Shown here piece by piece: positions 32,338-41,716 of a DNA stretch of 64,000 nt. A program made the translations under genes and the position numbers. This DNA is from Shimia sp022448905 (GTDB lineage: Bacteria > Pseudomonadota > Alphaproteobacteria > Rhodobacterales > Rhodobacteraceae). Under the pieces are notes generated by a model that saw only the letters and a list, made by a program, of their open reading frames with translations, had not been told where the DNA came from and did not search any database. The number at the start of each line of letters is the position of its first letter. Within the stretch, counting starts at the first letter, position 1. Location: positions 806,001 through 870,000 of the forward strand of contig NZ_CP138953.1 of NCBI RefSeq assembly GCF_047126315.1. The letters run 5' to 3'.

Positions 32338-35300
32338 TGAAAACTGGGTCAAAGCCGAAGAAACCAAACGCGAATGGATGGCGGAGAACGGTCTCTATTC
32401 TGAAGCCGAGGAGCATTCCTCTTGTGGCGTTGGTCTTGTGGTGTCTGTGGACGGCAAACCAAGCCGCAAGGTTGTGGAAGCGGGTATCACCGCGCTGAAG
32501 GCGATTTGGCACCGGGGTGCTGTGGATGCGGATGGAAAGACCGGCGACGGCGCGGGCATTCACGTGCAGATTCCAGTGTCTTTCTTCTATGATCAGATTG
32601 AGCGCACTGGCCACGAGCCCAATAAAGACGAATTCATCGCGGTTGGTCAGGTGTTCCTGCCACGCACCGACCATGGCGCGCAGGAAGCCTGCCGGACCAT
32701 CGTGGAAACCGAAGTTTTGAAGATGGGCTATCGCATCTATGGCTGGCGCCATGTGCCAGTGGATGTGACCTGTCTGGGTGATAAAGCCAACGCGACCCGG
32801 CCGGAGATTGAGCAGATCCTGATCTCCAACTCCAAAGGTGTGGACGAGGACACGTTTGAGCGTGAGCTCTATGTGATCCGTCGTCGGATTGAGAAAGCGG
32901 CTTTGGCGGCGAACATTACCGAGCTTTATATCGCGTCGCTGTCCTGCCGGTCGATCATCTACAAAGGCATGATGCTCGCGGAGCAGGTGGCGGTTTTCTA
33001 TCCAGACCTGATGGATGAGCGGTTTGAGAGCGCCTTTGCGCTGTATCACCAGCGCTACTCGACCAACACCTTCCCACAGTGGTGGCTGGCGCAGCCGTTC
33101 CGCATGTTGGCGCACAACGGTGAGATCAACACTCTGAAAGGCAACCTGAACTGGATGAAGAGCCATGAGATCCGCATGGCGTCTGCTTCCTTTGGTGATT
33201 ACGCCGAAGATATTAAGCCGATTGTGCCGGGTGGGGCGTCTGACTCTGCGGCGCTAGACGGCGTGTTTGAGGTACTGGTGCGCGCGGGCCGCTCGGCGCC
33301 GATGGCGAAGACCATGTTGGTGCCTGAAAGCTGGTCCAAGCAGGCGGTGGAGCTGCCGCAGGCGTGGCGTGACATGTATTCCTACTGCAACTCCGTGATG
33401 GAGCCATGGGATGGCCCGGCGGCGCTGGCGATGACCGATGGCCGCTGGGTCTGTGCCGGTCTGGACCGTAACGGTCTGCGCCCGATGCGTTATGTTGTGA
33501 CCGGCGATGGACTGCTAATTTCCGGCTCGGAAGCGGGCATGGTGCCGATTGATGAAGCCACTGTGGTGGAAAAAGGCGCGTTGGGTCCGGGTCAGTTGCT
33601 GGCCGTGGATATGAAAGAGGGCAAGCTTTATCACGACACAGAGATCAAGAACAAACTCGCCAGCGCACGTCCGTTTGGAGAGTGGGTTGGCAAGATCCGT
33701 GATCTGGGCGACGAACTGGCCACTGTGGAAGAGACAGCCACCTTTACCGGTGAAGAGCTGCGTCAGCGTCAGATCGCGGCGGGTTACTCCATGGAAGAGG
33801 TTGAGCAGATCCTTGCGCCGATGGCGGAGGACGCGAAAGAGGCGCTGGCCTCGATGGGCGATGACACGCCATCTGCCGTTCTGTCGAAGATGTACCGCCC
33901 GCTGAGCCACTTCTTCCGTCAGAACTTCTCTCAGGTGACCAACCCGCCGATTGACAGCTTGCGTGAATACCGCGTGATGTCGCTGAAGACGCGGTTTGGC
34001 AATCTGAAGAACGTGTTGAGCGAAGATGGCAGCCAAACCGAGATTGCGGTTCTGGAGAGCCCGTTTGTGGCCAGCGGCCAGTTTGAGCGCATGCTTGAGG
34101 CGTTTGACGACACGGTTGTGACCATCGACTGTACCTTTGACGCGGGCAGCCATGATGGCGCGTTGCAGACCGGTTTGGAGCGTATCCGGGCGGAAGCCGA
34201 GGACGCGGTGCGCTCTGGTGCGGGGCACATTGTGCTGACCGATCAGGCGCAGGGTGCGGACAAGGTTGCGATGCCGATGATCCTGGCAACCAGCGCGGTG
34301 CACAGCTTCTTGACCCGCAAAGGTTTGCGGACCTTCTGCTCGCTGAACGTGCGCTCTGCCGAGTGTATCGATCCGCATTATTTTGCCGTGCTGATTGGCG
34401 CCGGTGCGACGGTTGTGAACCCGTATCTGGCCGAAGACACGCTGGCGGATCGCATTCAGCGCGGTCTGGCGGATGGCTCGCTGACCGAGAATATGGCGCG
34501 CTACCGTGAGGCGATTGACCAAGGTCTGCTGAAGATCATGGCGAAGATGGGGATTTCGGTGATCTCCTCTTATCGCGGCGGTCTGAACTTTGAGGCCGTG
34601 GGCCTGTCCCGTGCGATGTGTGCGGAATACTTCCCGGGCATGACCAGCCGGATTTCCGGCATTGGTGTCAGCGGCATTCAGCACAAGGTCGAAGAAGTAC
34701 ACGCCAAAGGCTTCAAGTCGGGCACCGATGTGTTGCCGATTGGCGGCTTCTACAAGGCACGTAAGTCTGGTGAGACCCACGCGTGGGGTGCACAGACAAT
34801 GCATATGATGCAGGCGGCCTGTGACCGTGCGTCTTATGAGATGTGGAAGCAATATTCTGCGAAGATGCAGGCGAACCCGCCGATCCATCTGCGTGATCTG
34901 CTGAACATCAAGCCGTTGGGTGAGGCCATTCCGATTGAGGAAGTGGAAAGCATCACCGCGATCCGGAAGCGTTTCGTGACGCCGGGCATGTCTTTGGGCG
35001 CGCTGTCTCCTGAGGCGCACAAAACCCTGAACGTTGCGATGAACCGGATTGGTGCAAAATCTGACTCCGGTGAGGGCGGCGAAGATCCGGCACACTTTGT
35101 ACCGGAGCCAAACGGCGACAACCCGTCTGCGAAGATCAAGCAGGTGGCGTCGGGTCGTTTTGGTGTGACCGCCGAATACCTGAACCAGTGTGAAGAGCTG
35201 GAAATCAAAGTGGCCCAGGGTGCGAAGCCCGGTGAAGGCGGCCAACTGCCGGGCATGAAGGTCACCGACTTGATTGCGCGACTGCGGCACTCCACCAAAG

Positions 35301-36862
35301 GTGTGACCCTGATTTCACCGCCGCCGCACCACGACATCTATTCGATCGAAGACCTTGCGCAGCTGATCTATGACCTGAAGCAGATCAACCCACGCTGTAA
35401 GGTGACGGTGAAGCTGGTGGCGTCCTCGGGCGTTGGCACAATTGCGGCCGGTGTGGCGAAGGCGAAAGCCGACATCATCCTGATCTCCGGCCACAACGGT
35501 GGCACCGGTGCCTCGCCTGCGACCTCGATCAAATACTGTGGTCTGCCATGGGAGATGGGTCTGACCGAGGCACACCAAGTGCTCGCAATGAACAACCTGC
35601 GCGAGCGGGTGACCCTGCGGACCGATGGCGGTCTGCGGACCGGTCGTGACATCGTGATGGCCGCGATGATGGGGGCGGAAGAGTACGGCATTGGTACCGC
35701 CGCGCTGATCGCGATGGGCTGTATCATGGTGCGTCAGTGTCAGTCCAACACCTGCCCGGTTGGTGTGTGTACTCAGGACGAAGACCTGCGTGCGAAATAC
35801 ACCGGTACGGCGGATAAAGTGGTGAACCTGATCACCTTCTATGCGCAGGAAGTGCGGGAAATCCTCGCCTCCATCGGTGCGAAGTCCTTGGATGAGGTGA
35901 TTGGCCGTGCGGACCTGCTGGCGCAGGTATCTCGTGGCTCTGCTCACCTTGACGATCTGGACCTGAACCCGCTGCTGATCACCGTCGATGGAGCGCATGA
36001 CATCGTCTACAACCGCGACAAAGACCGCAACTACGTGCCTGACACGCTGGACGCGGAAATTGTCCGGGATGCGGCGCGCTTCCTTGAGGATGGTGAGAAG
36101 ATGCAGCTGTCTTACGCGGTGCAGAACACGCACCGGACTGTGGGCACCCGTACCTCAAGCCACATCGTGCGCAACTTTGGTATGCGCAACGCGCTTCAGG
36201 AAGATCACCTGACCGTCAAGCTCACCGGCTCTGCGGGCCAGTCGCTGGGGGCCTTTGCGGCACCTGGTCTGAAGATCGAAGTGTCTGGCGATGCCAACGA
36301 CTACGTGGGCAAAGGCCTGTCTGGGGGTACCGTTGTGGTGCGTCCGCCCATGGCGAGCCCGCTGACGGCGGCCGACAACACCATCATCGGCAACACGGTT
36401 CTCTACGGTGCCACCGACGGTTACCTGTTTGCCGCAGGGCGTGCCGGTGAGCGTTTTGCGGTGCGGAACTCCGGTGCGAAGGTTGTGATCGAAGGCTGTG
36501 GCGCCTGTGGCTGTGAATACATGACCGGCGGTATCGCGGTGATCCTTGGCGATATTGGCGCCAACTTTGGCGCGGGCATGACCGGTGGTATGGCCTATCT
36601 TTATGATCCGGAAGGCAAGGCCGAAGGGGTTATGAACCTCGAGACTTTGGTGACGACACCCGTGGCAGTGCAGCATTGGGAAGATCAACTGAAAGGCCTG
36701 ATCGAGCGCCATGTCGCGGAGACTGGCTCTGCGAAGGCGCGCGATATCCTGCAGCATTGGGATGTTGAAAAAGCCAACTTCCTGCAGGTCTGCCCTAAAG
36801 AGATGCTGGTGCATATCCCGCAGCCGTTGACTCAAGAAGGCACAGCTGTTCCAGCGGAATAA
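32324..36862 (+). CDS. gltB: Glutamate synthase (NADPH) large subunit
   Basis: 1,512 residues, full length. A 33-residue propeptide precedes Cys34 (HSSCGVGLV), the N-terminal nucleophile of the class II glutaminase domain. Then follow the central domain, the FMN-binding synthase domain (KPGEGGQLPGMKV, GHNGGTGASPATSIKYCGLP, and the 3Fe-4S cysteines in CIMVRQCQSNTCPVGVCTQ) and the C-terminal GXGXG beta-helix. Works with GltD in ammonium assimilation. Very high GC third-position use suggests strong expression. Confidence 0.98.
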   Translation: MTKYDENWVKAEETKREWMAENGLYSEAEEHSSCGVGLVVSVDGKPSRKVVEAGITALKAIWHRGAVDADGKTGDGAGIHVQIPVSFFYDQIERTGHEPNKDEFIAVGQVFLPRTDHGAQEACRTIVETEVLKMGYRIYGWRHVPVDVTCLGDKANATRPEIEQILISNSKGVDEDTFERELYVIRRRIEKAALAANITELYIASLSCRSIIYKGMMLAEQVAVFYPDLMDERFESAFALYHQRYSTNTFPQWWLAQPFRMLAHNGEINTLKGNLNWMKSHEIRMASASFGDYAEDIKPIVPGGASDSAALDGVFEVLVRAGRSAPMAKTMLVPESWSKQAVELPQAWRDMYSYCNSVMEPWDGPAALAMTDGRWVCAGLDRNGLRPMRYVVTGDGLLISGSEAGMVPIDEATVVEKGALGPGQLLAVDMKEGKLYHDTEIKNKLASARPFGEWVGKIRDLGDELATVEETATFTGEELRQRQIAAGYSMEEVEQILAPMAEDAKEALASMGDDTPSAVLSKMYRPLSHFFRQNFSQVTNPPIDSLREYRVMSLKTRFGNLKNVLSEDGSQTEIAVLESPFVASGQFERMLEAFDDTVVTIDCTFDAGSHDGALQTGLERIRAEAEDAVRSGAGHIVLTDQAQGADKVAMPMILATSAVHSFLTRKGLRTFCSLNVRSAECIDPHYFAVLIGAGATVVNPYLAEDTLADRIQRGLADGSLTENMARYREAIDQGLLKIMAKMGISVISSYRGGLNFEAVGLSRAMCAEYFPGMTSRISGIGVSGIQHKVEEVHAKGFKSGTDVLPIGGFYKARKSGETHAWGAQTMHMMQAACDRASYEMWKQYSAKMQANPPIHLRDLLNIKPLGEAIPIEEVESITAIRKRFVTPGMSLGALSPEAHKTLNVAMNRIGAKSDSGEGGEDPAHFVPEPNGDNPSAKIKQVASGRFGVTAEYLNQCEELEIKVAQGAKPGEGGQLPGMKVTDLIARLRHSTKGVTLISPPPHHDIYSIEDLAQLIYDLKQINPRCKVTVKLVASSGVGTIAAGVAKAKADIILISGHNGGTGASPATSIKYCGLPWEMGLTEAHQVLAMNNLRERVTLRTDGGLRTGRDIVMAAMMGAEEYGIGTAALIAMGCIMVRQCQSNTCPVGVCTQDEDLRAKYTGTADKVVNLITFYAQEVREILASIGAKSLDEVIGRADLLAQVSRGSAHLDDLDLNPLLITVDGAHDIVYNRDKDRNYVPDTLDAEIVRDAARFLEDGEKMQLSYAVQNTHRTVGTRTSSHIVRNFGMRNALQEDHLTVKLTGSAGQSLGAFAAPGLKIEVSGDANDYVGKGLSGGTVVVRPPMASPLTAADNTIIGNTVLYGATDGYLFAAGRAGERFAVRNSGAKVVIEGCGACGCEYMTGGIAVILGDIGANFGAGMTGGMAYLYDPEGKAEGVMNLETLVTTPVAVQHWEDQLKGLIERHVAETGSAKARDILQHWDVEKANFLQVCPKEMLVHIPQPLTQEGTAVPAE

Positions 36863-36884
36863 CGCTGGATCAGAGACACAAAAG

Positions 36885-36920
36885 ACCCCCGCTGGTGCAA
36901 ACTGGCGGGGGTTTTCTTTT
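36885..36920 (+). terminator. Intrinsic terminator of gltB
   Basis: ACCCCCGC (36885-36892) pairs with GCGGGGGT (36905-36912), followed by TTTCTTTT. Confidence 0.93.
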
Positions 36921-36938
36921 GGCGGAGGCTGCGATTGC

Positions 36939-37364
36939 CTATGGGCCGTGGTGCCTGCCTGCTTTGAAGATCCAGACTGCCAAGGCTGGGAACAAGAAGA
37001 ACTCGAGCAAAACGGATGGCAGTACGGCCATGTTCAGGAGTGTGGCCAAGTCCGGCGTGGTGAAGCGGGCCAGACCGCCGAGAAAGACGATGCCGCACAG
37101 CACAATCAAGGTGATGCGCAGGGAGTGAAACAGAAAAGCGCCAGCCAGAAACACCAGACCGAAGCTGGTGAACACCCCACCCAAGAAGCGCACATGGTTG
37201 TCTTGGGCGTTGAAATCCGTGGGGTTGAGCACGTCGACAAAATCAGTGGGCCCCATCCAGCCTGAGGTGCGAATGCCGCCGAAAACCACGTCCAGACCAA
37301 GAAATAGAATGCAGAGCCCAATGAGGGCCAGAAGGGCGCGTAGGAGCATGGTCGAGCGGGTCAC
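36939..37364 (-). CDS. DUF4345 family membrane protein
   Basis: 141 residues with four hydrophobic segments (ALLALIGLCILFLGLDVVFG near the N-terminus, FLGGVFTSFGLVFLAGAFLF, ITLIVLCGIVFLGGLARF, SVLLEFFLFPALAVWIF). This pattern with the NHVRFLGG block matches DUF4345. Function unknown. Convergent with gltB across the terminator. Confidence 0.78.
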   Translation of the reverse strand: MTRSTMLLRALLALIGLCILFLGLDVVFGGIRTSGWMGPTDFVDVLNPTDFNAQDNHVRFLGGVFTSFGLVFLAGAFLFHSLRITLIVLCGIVFLGGLARFTTPDLATLLNMAVLPSVLLEFFLFPALAVWIFKAGRHHGP

Positions 37365-37518
37365 GAGAAGGGCCTCTTTTGGTTTTGGTGTTGCGGTCGT
37401 GACTGGACGGGCTGTGCATTTACAAGCAGATCAAGCCTTTGCGCCGTATAAATAAATGTGGCTTTTTGGGATTTATCAAGGATCGGTCCATACTGCTGTC
37501 AGCCATGGAGGATGTTTG

Positions 37519-37884
37519 ATGCGATTTTTCAAAGCGATTGTGACAGTGGCTGCACTGACAGCCGGGAGTTCTGTGTCCGCAGGAGAGTGCGGGTTTGCCC
37601 AGTGTTGGGGCGCAGTTGGCATTGGTCCTGGCGGGGCCTGGGGCTATTCCTACGGCAAGTATTCAGAAGCCGACGCGGTGAACGCCTTGCAGGGGGAATG
37701 TGGCTGGGATTGTGACAACGTGCACACCTTCTACAACACCTGTGGGGCCATTGCGGAGGGCACCTCTGGAAATTGGGGCTATGGCTGGGCTGGGACGCGG
37801 TCTCAGGCGGAAGACAATGCCTTGGGGTATTGTTATCAGAACGGCGGTGGCTGCAGCGTTCGGGTCTGGGCTTGTTCGCCGTAG
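37519..37884 (+). CDS. Exported DUF4189-type Cys-rich protein
   Basis: 121 residues from the ATG at 37519 with GGAGGA upstream and a signal peptide (FFKAIVTVAALTAGSSVSAG). The mature protein has two similar halves, WGAVGIGPGGAWGYSYGKYS and IAEGTSGNWGYGWAGTRSQA, each followed by an Ala/Asn helix and cysteines, as in DUF4189. Ten or so Cys residues suggest periplasmic disulfides. Function unknown. Confidence 0.78.
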   Translation: MRFFKAIVTVAALTAGSSVSAGECGFAQCWGAVGIGPGGAWGYSYGKYSEADAVNALQGECGWDCDNVHTFYNTCGAIAEGTSGNWGYGWAGTRSQAEDNALGYCYQNGGGCSVRVWACSP

Positions 37885-37940
37885 GCTTGCGCTATGGGCG
37901 GTGAGGCTCTACTCCCTTTGCCAAAGACGGCGGCAGGGAC

Positions 37941-38696
37941 ATGGCCAAGAAAGCAGCCAAATCAAAGCCCAAGACAAAGGGCACCAATAAGAGCACGGCG
38001 ACTCCGAAAGCTGGCGTGATTAAGCGCCAGTGGGCGCGGCTGCGCTATTGGTGGCGACGGGTGCTGATGTGGGCGGTGTCGTTGTTCATCTTCTCGATCC
38101 TGATTTTCATTGTGATCAATCCGCCCACGACCTGGACGATGATTGGCGAGAAGCGGCGATTGGGGCAGGTGGATTATCAATGGGTGCCGATTGAACAGGT
38201 GGCGCCGGTGATGCGCCGGTCCGTGGTGGCGGCGGAAGATGCGAATTTCTGTCTGCATTGGGGGTTTGACGTGGAGGCGATCCGGGATGCAATTGCCGAA
38301 GGCGCGGGGCGAGGCGCAAGCACGATCAGTCAGCAAACCGTGAAAAACGTCTATTTCTGGCAAGGGCGCAGTTGGCCGCGCAAGGCGATGGAAACACTGA
38401 TGACGCCGCTGGTGGAGATGACCTGGACCAAGCGGCGGATTCTGGAAGTTTATCTGAATGTGGCTGAGTTTGATGAAGGTGTGTTTGGTGTGGAAGCGGC
38501 GGCGCGGCATTACTTTGGTGTCGGGCCAGAGGATTTGACGCCGGTGCAGGCCGCGCGGTTGGCGGCGGTGTTGCCCAACCCCAAGCAGCGCTCTGCCAGC
38601 AAGCCCACAGCGGCGGTGCGGCGACGGGCCGCGGCGATCCTGGATGGGGCGGAAACCATACGCGGAGAAGCGCGCGCGGCGTGTTTTGCGGATTGA
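37941..38696 (+). CDS. mtgA: Monofunctional biosynthetic peptidoglycan transglycosylase
   Basis: 251 residues: a basic N-terminus (KKAAKSKPKTKG), a single membrane anchor (VLMWAVSLFIFSILIFIVIN), then the GT51 domain with the catalytic Glu in VVAAEDANFCLHWGFD, GASTISQQTVKNVYFW, RKAMETLMTPLVEMTWTKRR and EVYLNVAEFDEGVFGVEAAA. It polymerises lipid II into glycan strands at the periplasmic face. Confidence 0.95.
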   Translation: MAKKAAKSKPKTKGTNKSTATPKAGVIKRQWARLRYWWRRVLMWAVSLFIFSILIFIVINPPTTWTMIGEKRRLGQVDYQWVPIEQVAPVMRRSVVAAEDANFCLHWGFDVEAIRDAIAEGAGRGASTISQQTVKNVYFWQGRSWPRKAMETLMTPLVEMTWTKRRILEVYLNVAEFDEGVFGVEAAARHYFGVGPEDLTPVQAARLAAVLPNPKQRSASKPTAAVRRRAAAILDGAETIRGEARAACFAD

Positions 38697-38754
38697 AATA
38701 TGCGCAGGGGCAAGGCATTGAAGGACAAAGCCCAACAACATTGCGACCCTGCTG

Positions 38755-39420
38755 ATGAACCGTCTGTTCCATGTGCCCCTGTCTCCGTTTTGCCGCAAGG
38801 TGCGCCTCGTGATGGGGGAAAAGCGGCTTGAGGTGGAACTTGTAGAGGAGCGCTATTGGGAGCAAGATCCCGATTTCCTGCGCCGCAATCCAGCCGCCAA
38901 AGTGCCGGTCCTGAAGATGGACGGCAAGATGATGGCGGACAGCAACGCCATCTGTGAGTATCTGGAAGAGAAGTATCCCGACCCGGCGTTGATGCCGCGT
39001 GACCCGGATGGGCGCTATGAGGTGCGGCGGCTGGTGGCGTGGTTTGACGACAAGTTCCACCATGAGGTCACCGCGAAGCTTTTGTATGAGCGGGTCAATC
39101 GCAAGCTGATGGGCACGGGCTATCCGGACAGTTCCAATGTGAAAGCCGGGGCCAAAGCTATCAAATATCACCTCGATTATACGCATTGGCTGCTGGACCA
39201 CCGCCGTTGGCTGGCGGGGGATGTGATGACCTTGGCGGATTTCACGGCGGCGGCGCATTTGAGTGCGCTGGACTACATCAGTGACGTGGATTGGAACCGC
39301 TCTGCGGTGGTCAAAGACTGGTATGCCACCATCAAATCGCGTCCGGCGTTCCGGGCTGTGTTGGCGGATCAGGTGCCCGGCTTCCCGCCGCCTGCGCATT
39401 ATGCTGATCTGGATTTCTGA
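38755..39420 (+). CDS. Glutathione S-transferase family protein
   Basis: 221 residues. The thioredoxin-like N-terminal domain begins NRLFHVPLSPFCRKVRLVMG with a CRK-type active site, then NPAAKVPVLKMDGKMMADSNAICEYLEEKYP holding the cis-Pro and Ser for glutathione binding. The all-helical C-terminal domain has WLAGDVMTLADFTAAAHLSA. Substrate unknown. Lies between mtgA and queG on the same strand. Confidence 0.93.
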   Translation: MNRLFHVPLSPFCRKVRLVMGEKRLEVELVEERYWEQDPDFLRRNPAAKVPVLKMDGKMMADSNAICEYLEEKYPDPALMPRDPDGRYEVRRLVAWFDDKFHHEVTAKLLYERVNRKLMGTGYPDSSNVKAGAKAIKYHLDYTHWLLDHRRWLAGDVMTLADFTAAAHLSALDYISDVDWNRSAVVKDWYATIKSRPAFRAVLADQVPGFPPPAHYADLDF

Positions 39421-39436
39421 TCGCGGGCGCTGGCAA

Positions 39437-39500
39437 GGGGGCTGTCTGCCCCCTCGGCCTGACGGCCTCACCCCCGAGGATATTTTCGGACTGAGAAGGC
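39437..39500 (+). repeat. Dispersed GC-rich intergenic repeat, copy 1
   Basis: GGGGG...CCCCC hairpin (39437-39453), then CACCCCCGAGGATATTTTCGG and GAGAAGG. Shares the CACCCCCGAG-AT-rich-GG-GAGAA pattern with copies at 59647 and 63620 (opposite strand) and a partial one at 60567. Located in the gap between a GST gene and queG. Confidence 0.6.
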
Positions 39501-39509
39501 GGGGGTGTC

Positions 39510-40547
39510 ATGGCGGATGATCTGACCACCCGCATGAAGGCGGAAGCTGTGTCCTTGGGCTTTGATCTGGCCAAAGTGTGCCGGCCGGATTCGGTGGGCC
39601 ATGTGGCGGCGGGTTTGGATGGATTTCTCGCCAAAGACTACCACGGGCAGATGCAATGGTTAGAAGCGCGCAAACATTGGCGCTCGGACCCGTCGGTGCT
39701 GTGGCCGGAGGCGCGCTCTGTGATTATGCTTGGGGAAAGCTACACGCCGGAGCATGACCCCACGGCGGTGCATGGCGCGCCGGATCGGGCGGCGATCTCG
39801 GTGTACGCGCAGAATCGCGATTACCATGACACGGTAAAAAAGCGCCTCAAACGCCTTGCGCGGTGGTTGATTGCCGAGACCAGCCCGGAGACCGAGGTGA
39901 AGGTGTTTGTCGACACTGCGCCGGTGCCGGAGAAGCCGTTGGGGCAAGCGGCGGGGCTGGGCTGGCAGGGCAAGCACACCAATCTGGTGAGCCGCGATTT
40001 GGGCTCCTGGTTCTTTATTGGCTCGGTGTTCACCACGCTGGAGCTAGAGACGGACAAGGCGGAAATTGATCATTGCGGGTCCTGTCGCGCCTGTCTGGAT
40101 GCCTGTCCAACCAAGGCCTTTCCGGCACCGCATCAGATTGATGCGCGGCGGTGTATTTCCTACCTGACCATTGAGCATCATGGGCCGGTAGATGAGGACT
40201 TGCGCGGGCTCATGGGCAACCGGATTTATGGCTGTGACGATTGTCTTTTGGCCTGTCCCTGGAACAAGTTTGCCCAAGATGCGCGGGAGATGAAGTATCA
40301 CGCGCGCGACGAGTTGATTGCGCCAAAGCTGGCGGAGCTGGCTGTGCTGGAAGACGCGGAGTTTCGCACGTTTTTCTCTGGCTCGCCGATCAAACGGATT
40401 GGGCGCAATCGCTTTGTGCGCAATGTGCTCTATGCGATTGGCAACTCCGGGGATGCGGCTTTGCAGGAGGTGGCGCAGGGGCTGTGCGAGGACGCGGACC
40501 CCACGGTGGCGGATGCGGCGCGCTGGGCGGTGCAGAGGTTGTCGTGA
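39510..40547 (+). CDS. queG: Epoxyqueuosine reductase
   Basis: 345 residues. The cobalamin-binding N-terminal part has DYHGQMQWLEARKHWRSDP; the middle has DTAPVPEKPLGQAAGLGWQG and KHTNLVSRDLGSW; two 4Fe-4S clusters are bound by CGSCRACLDACPTKAF and CDDCLLACPWNKFA; a HEAT-like C-terminal segment follows. It reduces epoxyqueuosine to queuosine in tRNA, the last step of the pathway. The stop overlaps the next ATG (TGATG). Confidence 0.97.
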   Translation: MADDLTTRMKAEAVSLGFDLAKVCRPDSVGHVAAGLDGFLAKDYHGQMQWLEARKHWRSDPSVLWPEARSVIMLGESYTPEHDPTAVHGAPDRAAISVYAQNRDYHDTVKKRLKRLARWLIAETSPETEVKVFVDTAPVPEKPLGQAAGLGWQGKHTNLVSRDLGSWFFIGSVFTTLELETDKAEIDHCGSCRACLDACPTKAFPAPHQIDARRCISYLTIEHHGPVDEDLRGLMGNRIYGCDDCLLACPWNKFAQDAREMKYHARDELIAPKLAELAVLEDAEFRTFFSGSPIKRIGRNRFVRNVLYAIGNSGDAALQEVAQGLCEDADPTVADAARWAVQRLS

Positions 40548-41182
40548 TGCGGGACGGGGCAGTGGATCAGGTCACGCTCTTTGGCTTCAAGGAGAGCATC
40601 TACACCCAAGTGGTGATGATGGCGCTGGCGGCAAAAGGCGTGGCGTTTGAGATGAAACGCGACAATCCGTTTGAGGCGGGGCCATCCGGGCCACATCCGT
40701 TTGCGCGGGTGCCGGTGCTGCTGCATGGGGAATTTGCGATCTATGAGACGGCGGCGATCACGCGTTATGTGGATCGGGCGTTTGACGGGATCGGGCTGGC
40801 TGCGGAGGACGCGGAATCGCTGGCGCGGATGGATCAGGTGATCGCGATTGCCGACAATTATGCCTATTGGCCGATGGTGCGGCAGGCCTATGCCCATGGG
40901 GTGGTGCGCAAACAGGCCGGGATCGATTGGGACAAGGCACTGGTGCAGGACGGGCTACGCGCGGCGGAACCAGTGCTGAAGGTGCTGGACGAGATGGCCA
41001 GCGAGGGCTGGGTGCTCAACGGGTTGCGGATTTCGCTGGCGGATTGCCATGTGGCGCCGATGGTCGCGGCCTTTGCGCAGCTGCCCAAGGGGCGCAAGAT
41101 GATTGCGCAGTTTTCGGCGCTGTCCTGTTGGCTGGAGTGGGTCACCCACAGCCGCGCCTTTCGGCAGGCAGTGGGGACGTAG
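40547..41182 (+). CDS. Glutathione S-transferase family protein
   Basis: 211 residues from the ATG at 40547, overlapping the queG stop; an in-frame extension to 40241 lies inside queG and is not used. Thioredoxin-like domain: VTLFGFKESIYTQVVMMALA, then HPFARVPVLLHGEFAIYETAAITRYVD with the cis-Pro and ET pair. C-terminal helical domain: EGWVLNGLRISLADCHVAPM. An active-site Ser/Tyr rather than Cys is likely. Function unknown; translationally coupled to queG. Confidence 0.92.
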   Translation: MRDGAVDQVTLFGFKESIYTQVVMMALAAKGVAFEMKRDNPFEAGPSGPHPFARVPVLLHGEFAIYETAAITRYVDRAFDGIGLAAEDAESLARMDQVIAIADNYAYWPMVRQAYAHGVVRKQAGIDWDKALVQDGLRAAEPVLKVLDEMASEGWVLNGLRISLADCHVAPMVAAFAQLPKGRKMIAQFSALSCWLEWVTHSRAFRQAVGT

Positions 41183-41215
41183 GCGCGCAGCGCGGCTGCG
41201 CCCCAATTGTTTGAC

Positions 41216-41716
41216 TTAGCCGTTGCGTTTGGGCAGGACCCAATCGGGGCGGGCGAAGTGGCAGGTGTAGCCGCCGACGTTTTTCACCAGATAGTCCTGG
41301 TGGTACTCTTCGGCTTCCCAGAAATCGCTGACCGGTTCCACTTCGGTCACCACTTTGCCTGGCCAGAGGCCGGAGGCGTCAACGTCTTTGATGGTGTCTA
41401 CCGCGACCGCTTTTTGGTCCGCGTCGGTGTAGAAGATCGCCGAGCGGTAGGACATGCCCAGATCGTTGCCCTGACGGTTTGGTGTGGTCGGGTCGTGGAT
41501 CTGAAAGAAGAATTCCAAGAGTTTGCGGAACGAGGTTTTGGCCGGGTCAAAGATGATCTCGATGGCCTCGGCGTGGGTGCCGTGGTTTTCGTAGGTCGCG
41601 TTTGGGACATCGCCGCCGGTGTAGCCGACGCGTGTGCTCAGAACGCCGTCCATTTTACGGATCAGGTCTTCCATGCCCCAGAAACAGCCGCCTGCCAGTA
41701 CTGCGCGTTCGCTCAT
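41216..41716 (-). CDS. msrA: Peptide-methionine (S)-S-oxide reductase
   Basis: 166 residues with the catalytic motif AGGCFWGMEDL at the N-terminus and the family blocks VGYTGGDVPNATYENHGTHA and FFQIHDPTTPNRQGNDLG. It reduces the S epimer of methionine sulfoxide in proteins. No signal peptide, so cytoplasmic. The start overlaps the msrB stop by 4 bp. Confidence 0.97.
   Translation of the reverse strand: MSERAVLAGGCFWGMEDLIRKMDGVLSTRVGYTGGDVPNATYENHGTHAEAIEIIFDPAKTSFRKLLEFFFQIHDPTTPNRQGNDLGMSYRSAIFYTDADQKAVAVDTIKDVDASGLWPGKVVTEVEPVSDFWEAEEYHQDYLVKNVGGYTCHFARPDWVLPKRNG

Noticed and set aside
33515..35290. A 591-residue antisense ORF inside gltB
   Set aside because: It is fully covered by gltB, whose motifs are intact; this is an antisense shadow of GC-rich codon bias.
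40241..41182. A long GST ORF starting inside queG
   Set aside because: The first 102 codons are a shadow of queG; the ATG at 40547 overlaps the queG stop and begins the GST fold.
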